Origin: an uncultured Prevotellaceae bacterium
GTDB lineage: Bacteria; Bacteroidota; Bacteroidia; Bacteroidales; Bacteroidaceae
DNA length: 64,000 nt
NCBI GenBank assembly: GCA_902776665.1
Contig: CACYQZ010000003.1
Location: 1 to 64,000 of the forward strand
Direction of reading: 5' to 3'
Positions 60,118 to 64,000 of the stretch are shown piece by piece. A program made the position numbers and the translations under genes. The notes under the pieces are model-generated. The model was given only the letters and a program-made list of their open reading frames with translations, did not search any database and was not told where the DNA came from. Numbering within the stretch: the first letter of the stretch is position 1; every line of letters begins with the position of its first letter.

Positions 60118-61297
60118 GAAAAGCATCCTCGTTTTCGGTGTGGGCGAACTGCAACGCTCTATCGTCCGTCGGGCCAAGCTGAAAGGTTTGTTCACCATAG
60201 GCATTGACCCATGTGCCGATGCGGTATGCAAGGACGAGGTGGATGCTTTTGAGATAGTTGGCGGACAAGACTTTGAGGGTACCTGTGCCGTAGTGGAAAA
60301 GTATGGTGTTGATGCCATTGTGACAGCAGCGACTGACAAGCCCCTGATAATGATGGCAAGAGTGGCCGAGAAGTATGGCTTCCCATTCTATTCCGTTGAG
60401 ACGGCGCAATGGTCCACGGATAAATACCAGATGAAACAACGCTTTTTGGAAGGCGGTGTGCCTTGTGCACGAGGCCGTCTTATCGCCAAGGCAGAAGAAG
60501 CCGACGATTTGTATTATCCGCTCATTGTGAAGCCTCGCGATAACTCAGGCAGTCGTGGCGTGAAACTATGCCGAAACAAGGAGGAGCTACAGGAAGCCAT
60601 GCAGGAGGCTTTGCAGTATTCCCATCTTGACACGGTGTTGGTGGAGGAATACATCGAAGGACAGGAATATAGCATCGAAGGTCTGCATTATGACGGCAAG
60701 AGCGAAGTAATCCAATTCACGGAAAAGACCACGACGGAGTTTCCCTATAATGTGGAATTGGCACACAAGCAACCGGCCAACCTGACAGAGGAGCAAAAGA
60801 ATGACATAAGGGAGCTGGTTTCAAAGATTGCAAAGTGTATGCATTTCGAGAATTGTCCTTCGCATACTGAGTTGAAGATTAACGAACGTGGTATTTTTAT
60901 CATAGAGACCAGTCCGCGTTTGGGTGGTGACTATATCACTTCCACTTTGGTGCCGCTTTCCACGGGGATCAATATGGAAGACCAACTGCTGAACATCGCT
61001 TTGGGAGAGAAAGTGGATACACAAACGGGGCGTGTTGAAAAAGCCTCTGGCGTTTGTTTCTTCTGTCTGCCCGAAGGCATAGTAAAAAAGATTGACCCAC
61101 AGATAAACGATGTGGCCTCTTGGCCAGGGGTGTATAGTTTTGAGTTGAAACTGGAGGAAGGTGACGAAGTACATCAGATTACGAGTAGCTTGAATCGGTA
61201 TGGGGAAATGATTATCTCAGCTGACAATCGGAAGGGACTCGATGATTTAATGGCCGATTATGAGCAGTGTTTTAATGATTTGATAAAGATTGGATAA
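60110..61297 (+). CDS. ATP-grasp ligase, copy 1
   Basis: The 395-residue protein has the ATP-grasp fold: an N-terminal Rossmann-like domain (ILVFGVGELQRSIVRRAKLKG), the ATP-binding loop VKPRDNSGSRGVKLC, EEYIEGQEYSIEGLHYDG, and the metal-binding ELKINERGIFIIETSPRLGG. A C-terminal domain of about 100 residues follows. The enzymes couple ATP hydrolysis to joining a carboxylate to an amine or thiol. The sugar-amine from the preceding aminotransferase could be the amine acceptor, but no substrate is known. The start at 60110 is chosen because it overlaps the previous stop. Confidence 0.85.
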   Translation: MDKKSILVFGVGELQRSIVRRAKLKGLFTIGIDPCADAVCKDEVDAFEIVGGQDFEGTCAVVEKYGVDAIVTAATDKPLIMMARVAEKYGFPFYSVETAQWSTDKYQMKQRFLEGGVPCARGRLIAKAEEADDLYYPLIVKPRDNSGSRGVKLCRNKEELQEAMQEALQYSHLDTVLVEEYIEGQEYSIEGLHYDGKSEVIQFTEKTTTEFPYNVELAHKQPANLTEEQKNDIRELVSKIAKCMHFENCPSHTELKINERGIFIIETSPRLGGDYITSTLVPLSTGINMEDQLLNIALGEKVDTQTGRVEKASGVCFFCLPEGIVKKIDPQINDVASWPGVYSFELKLEEGDEVHQITSSLNRYGEMIISADNRKGLDDLMADYEQCFNDLIKIG

Positions 61298-61307
61298 TAT
61301 TGGGTTT

Positions 61308-62876
61308 ATGAGTCAATATGTCTTAGCCATCATTGGTGCAGGAGAAGGCGCACTGCCTATTATCAATGCAGCCAAGGAAATGGGGGTAATTGTCGTTGCA
61401 TACGGCAGAAATGATTCTCTTGCCAAAGACCAAGTGGATGTTTTTGTGGAGGAGAATAATTTCGACATCCAGTTTATCGCTGATTCTTGTCGTGAACTGA
61501 ATGTGAATGGCGTAATGCCTTCAAGTGAGCTTTCCACTGAGGTCGCAGCAAGAGTTGCACATACAGCAGGACTTCTTTGCAATGACATTGAACATGGATT
61601 TGGAGGAAAGAACAAATACTTTATGAGAACGAAGGTGGCAAACCTTGTTTCTGTAAAGCAGCCAAAGTTCCAACTCTATAAAGAGGGATTGAATGTCGCG
61701 TTCCCAGTAGTGGTGAAGTCTGTAGATGCTTGTGGGAAAAGGGGTGTAAGCATTGCATATAATGAAGAGGACTTGAAACAGGCGGTTCAACAAGCCAGAG
61801 AAAACTCTTCCGATGGTTCGGCACTTGTAGAAGAGTACTTGAAAGGCGGCCAAGAATATTCCATCGAGTGTCTTTCTAACTGCAAGGGCAAACACTATGT
61901 AATCCAATATACAGAGAAAGAATCCTCTGGACCACCGCATTTTGTGGAGATAGCCCACCACCAGCCTGCAAATCTTTCCGACGAAACGAAAGCAAGGATT
62001 GACAAGGCTGCTTGGGATATTCTTGAGGTGCTTGGATTGAATTGCGGCATGGCGCATTTGGAAATCAAGATCATTGATAATGAGATCTACTTTATAGAAG
62101 TTGGTGCCCGAGGCGGCGGTGACCATATTTCAGACATTCTCACCCCTTTGAGCACCGGCTTTGATTATTACAAAGCCGCTATTGAGTGCCATTTGGGTAT
62201 ATATCAACCTACCACAATCACCAACAAAGCCTACACGGGTATTTATTTCCACAGCAAACAAAATGAACGTCTGAGGCCCTTGTTTGAGCAAGCCAAAACT
62301 GCTTCTTGGTGTATCAAGAACACGGTCGTTAAAGATGAGTTCGACGAGGCTTCGGGCAATGTAGGTGCCTCAAAATCAGGTTATATAATCTATTGTTCTG
62401 ATCACAAAATCAGCTTAAAGCATTGCAATAATAGGTTTCATGCTCAATTGATTAATCAACACCCCAATGCAAAAACGCTCATTAGGCAACACTGCCAAGA
62501 TATTGATAATGTATTAACTGATGAAAAATTTGAAGCGTGGTATAATAAGATTATTAATACTGGTAACTTGATTGCTGTTATAGACAGGGACAGGATTATT
62601 GCATTTGCCCTACTATATTGTAATCATATAGAAACTTTGGACGCGTATATTTGTAATGTGTATGTATTGTCTCAGTATCGAGGAATAGGATTGTCAGTGA
62701 AATTATTGGAAAAAGCAGTTGAGATTTGTCGTGAAAAAGGATTCAAGTCCATGTCGTTACATGTTGATAAACACAATTCTACTGCGATAAAAGTCTATGA
62801 AAAATTTGGTTTTGAGATATGTGATAATGATATTGCTGGAGATAGTCGGATTGCAATGAGGTTGCCCGTGAAATAA
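61308..62876 (+). CDS. ATP-grasp ligase, copy 2, fused to a GNAT acetyltransferase
   Basis: The 522-residue protein begins with an ATP-grasp part related to the previous gene (YVLAIIGAGEGALPIINAAK; VVKSVDACGKRGVSIAY; EEYLKGGQEYSIECLS; LEIKIIDNEIYFIEVGARGGG). The last 140 residues form a GNAT domain (IAVIDRDRIIAFALLYC, NVYVLSQYRGIGLSVKLLEKAVE, KVYEKFGFEICD). The fusion suggests one enzyme that ligates and another that N-acylates the same sugar intermediate. A TTG at 61290 is also in frame; ATG 61308 is preferred. It lies ten bases after copy 1. Confidence 0.82.
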   Translation: MSQYVLAIIGAGEGALPIINAAKEMGVIVVAYGRNDSLAKDQVDVFVEENNFDIQFIADSCRELNVNGVMPSSELSTEVAARVAHTAGLLCNDIEHGFGGKNKYFMRTKVANLVSVKQPKFQLYKEGLNVAFPVVVKSVDACGKRGVSIAYNEEDLKQAVQQARENSSDGSALVEEYLKGGQEYSIECLSNCKGKHYVIQYTEKESSGPPHFVEIAHHQPANLSDETKARIDKAAWDILEVLGLNCGMAHLEIKIIDNEIYFIEVGARGGGDHISDILTPLSTGFDYYKAAIECHLGIYQPTTITNKAYTGIYFHSKQNERLRPLFEQAKTASWCIKNTVVKDEFDEASGNVGASKSGYIIYCSDHKISLKHCNNRFHAQLINQHPNAKTLIRQHCQDIDNVLTDEKFEAWYNKIINTGNLIAVIDRDRIIAFALLYCNHIETLDAYICNVYVLSQYRGIGLSVKLLEKAVEICREKGFKSMSLHVDKHNSTAIKVYEKFGFEICDNDIAGDSRIAMRLPVK

Positions 62877-62883
62877 CACGAAA

Positions 62884-63939
62884 ATGAAAAATACGATAGA
62901 AAACAGAACTATTAACGTATGGGTATCCCTTCTTGATGCTATGAAAACCATGGATACTCAGAAAGTGAAAACTCTATTTGTGTTCGATGGTGAGCATTTC
63001 GAGGGATTATTGACCTTAGGCGATATCCAGAGGGCGATAATTAAAAACATTGCCTTGACGGAGCCTGTGAGCCGAATTTTGAACAAGAGCAAGATTTACG
63101 GCTATGTCACAGAAGATGAAACTGCCATCAAGGAAAAGATTCGCCGGATGCGTGCTGAGGTGATGCCTATCTTGGATGAAAAAGGAGAATTGGTGGATGT
63201 GTGGTTTTGGAGTGACCTTTTCAAAAAAACGGAGTTGGTGCAACGTGAACAAATCAACCTCCCCGTGGTCATCATGGCAGGTGGAAAAGGCACGCGCCTG
63301 AAACCCATCACCAATGTCATCCCCAAACCCTTGGTACCTATTGGCGACAAGACCATTCTTGAGGAAATCATGGACCAATTCGAAGCCATTGGCTGCCAAA
63401 AGTTCTATATGTCGGTCAATTACAAGAGCAATATGATGCGCTATTACCTTGACCAACTGCCCCATCATTATGATGTGAGTTTCTTTGAAGAGGACAAACC
63501 GCTTGGCACCATAGGTAGCGTATCGTTGCTGAAAGGAAAGATTGATACGTCCTTCTTTGTCAGCAACTGCGACATTGTCATTGATCAGGATATGCGCGAT
63601 GTGTATGACTATCACTGCGAAAACCACAATGACCTGACTATCGTGACGGCAGTGAAGAGTTTCCGCATTCCATACGGTGTGATTGAGACTGGTGAAGACG
63701 GCCTAATGACCGCCTTGAAGGAAAAACCAGAATTGACCTATATGATCAATACAGGTGTTTATATCCTCAATCCTGGGTGTATCGATGAAATACCCCAAGG
63801 CGAATTTTTCCATATCACCCAACTAATGGAAAAAATTAAAGCCCGCGGTGGCCGTGTGGGGTGTTTCCCCGTGAGTGAACAGTCTTGGAAGGATATGGGT
63901 GAATGGCCGGAGTATTTGAAGATGATAGATGTATTGTAA
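62884..63939 (+). CDS. CBS-domain sugar nucleotidyltransferase (PtmE-like)
   Basis: The 351-residue protein has an N-terminal CBS pair (about 1-115; VSLLDAMKTMDTQKVKTLFV) and a C-terminal nucleotidyltransferase with the signature MAGGKGTRLKPITNVIPKPL and FVSNCDIVID. The same architecture occurs in PtmE, the GlcN-1-phosphate guanylyltransferase of the Campylobacter legionaminic acid pathway. It starts seven bases after the ATP-grasp/GNAT gene. A nonulosonate pathway is likely but the synthase genes are not in the window. Confidence 0.85.
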   Translation: MKNTIENRTINVWVSLLDAMKTMDTQKVKTLFVFDGEHFEGLLTLGDIQRAIIKNIALTEPVSRILNKSKIYGYVTEDETAIKEKIRRMRAEVMPILDEKGELVDVWFWSDLFKKTELVQREQINLPVVIMAGGKGTRLKPITNVIPKPLVPIGDKTILEEIMDQFEAIGCQKFYMSVNYKSNMMRYYLDQLPHHYDVSFFEEDKPLGTIGSVSLLKGKIDTSFFVSNCDIVIDQDMRDVYDYHCENHNDLTIVTAVKSFRIPYGVIETGEDGLMTALKEKPELTYMINTGVYILNPGCIDEIPQGEFFHITQLMEKIKARGGRVGCFPVSEQSWKDMGEWPEYLKMIDVL

Positions 63940-63950
63940 ACTTGCTAGTT

Positions 63951-64000
63951 ATGACCAACAGAGAAAAATACCATTTTGATGACTTTACGCTTGATAATTA
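63951..64000 (+). CDS. start of the next surface-glycan gene (3' truncated)
   Basis: ATG at 63951 follows the previous stop by 11 bases and reads MTNREKYHFDDFTLDNY to the window edge. The frame and spacing fit the operon. The HFDDFTLDNY stretch is reminiscent of polysaccharide deacetylase-like proteins in such loci, but seventeen residues are too few to assign a function. Confidence 0.5.
   Translation, partial: MTNREKYHFDDFTLDN

Noticed and set aside
1-64000. Insertion sequences, prophage, rRNA or integrase
   Set aside because: No transposase, integrase, phage structural or rRNA sequence was recognised on either strand.

Overview
The window reads as a chromosomal segment of a Bacteroidales bacterium, most likely from the Prevotellaceae. 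The evidence is the recurrent Bacteroidota promoter signature (TTG, about 19-20 bases, then TAnnTTTG), a SusC/SusD polysaccharide utilisation locus, an anaerobic sulfatase maturase with its sulfatase, T9SS-like C-terminal tails, NhaD, and the rsfS-ftsH-cdsA gene order. No rRNA, insertion sequence, prophage or CRISPR array was seen. Genes are dense; no gene-free stretch exceeds about 270 bases.

Layout. 1-1.7 kb: AT-rich small secreted or lipoprotein genes. 1.8-5.5 kb: an NSS-family transporter, a helix-hairpin-helix protein and the sulfatase maturase. 5.5-20 kb: core genes (tRNA-Pro, murF, folP, cdaA, a split chromate-type transporter pair, purL, rnr, cdsA, ftsH, rsfS, tRNA-Gln). 20-28.5 kb: a GH18-like secreted protein translationally coupled to a DUF349 protein, a phosphopantetheinyl transferase, corA with a long leader, and a GH20 hexosaminidase. 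28.6-42.5 kb: a complete fructan utilisation locus (membrane one-component regulator, SusC, SusD, DUF4960-like surface protein, two GH32 enzymes, MFS sugar importer, PfkB fructokinase). It matches in content the known Bacteroides thetaiotaomicron fructan locus, but its regulator lacks the kinase and receiver domains. 42.5-51.2 kb: a cytidine-deaminase-fold deaminase, a PD-(D/E)XK nuclease/SF1 helicase, and an operon of nhaD, an AAA ATPase, a DUF4435 TOPRIM protein and a sulfatase. 51.3-57.5 kb: an acyltransferase, rhaB, pepD, a flippase-like membrane protein and ksgA. 57.5-64 kb: the start of a surface-glycan operon of the legionaminate/nonulosonate type (4,6-dehydratase, LegC-like aminotransferase, two ATP-grasp enzymes with one fused to GNAT, a CBS-nucleotidyltransferase), running off the right edge behind a structured leader.

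Two signals run across genes and between them. The first is arrays of degenerate heptanucleotide repeats (AGTTGAG, GGTGTTG, ACTCCTC, AGTGTAG and GTAAATA types). They keep a 7-bp register, and many lie in frame inside conserved genes such as murF, purL, ksgA, rnr's neighbour ftsH, the helicase and the maturase. The second is a family of GC-rich palindromes (CCTCCCC-loop-GGGGAGG) that also sits inside coding sequence. The most unusual regulatory element is the corA leader: a 15-codon acidic/proline-containing upstream ORF whose stop codon lies in one arm of two mutually exclusive hairpins, the second of which would bury the corA start region. An 11-bp perfect inverted repeat upstream of susC, with a near copy downstream of the regulator's own promoter, is the likely operator of the fructan regulator. 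All calls come from reading the sequence; no database search was run.
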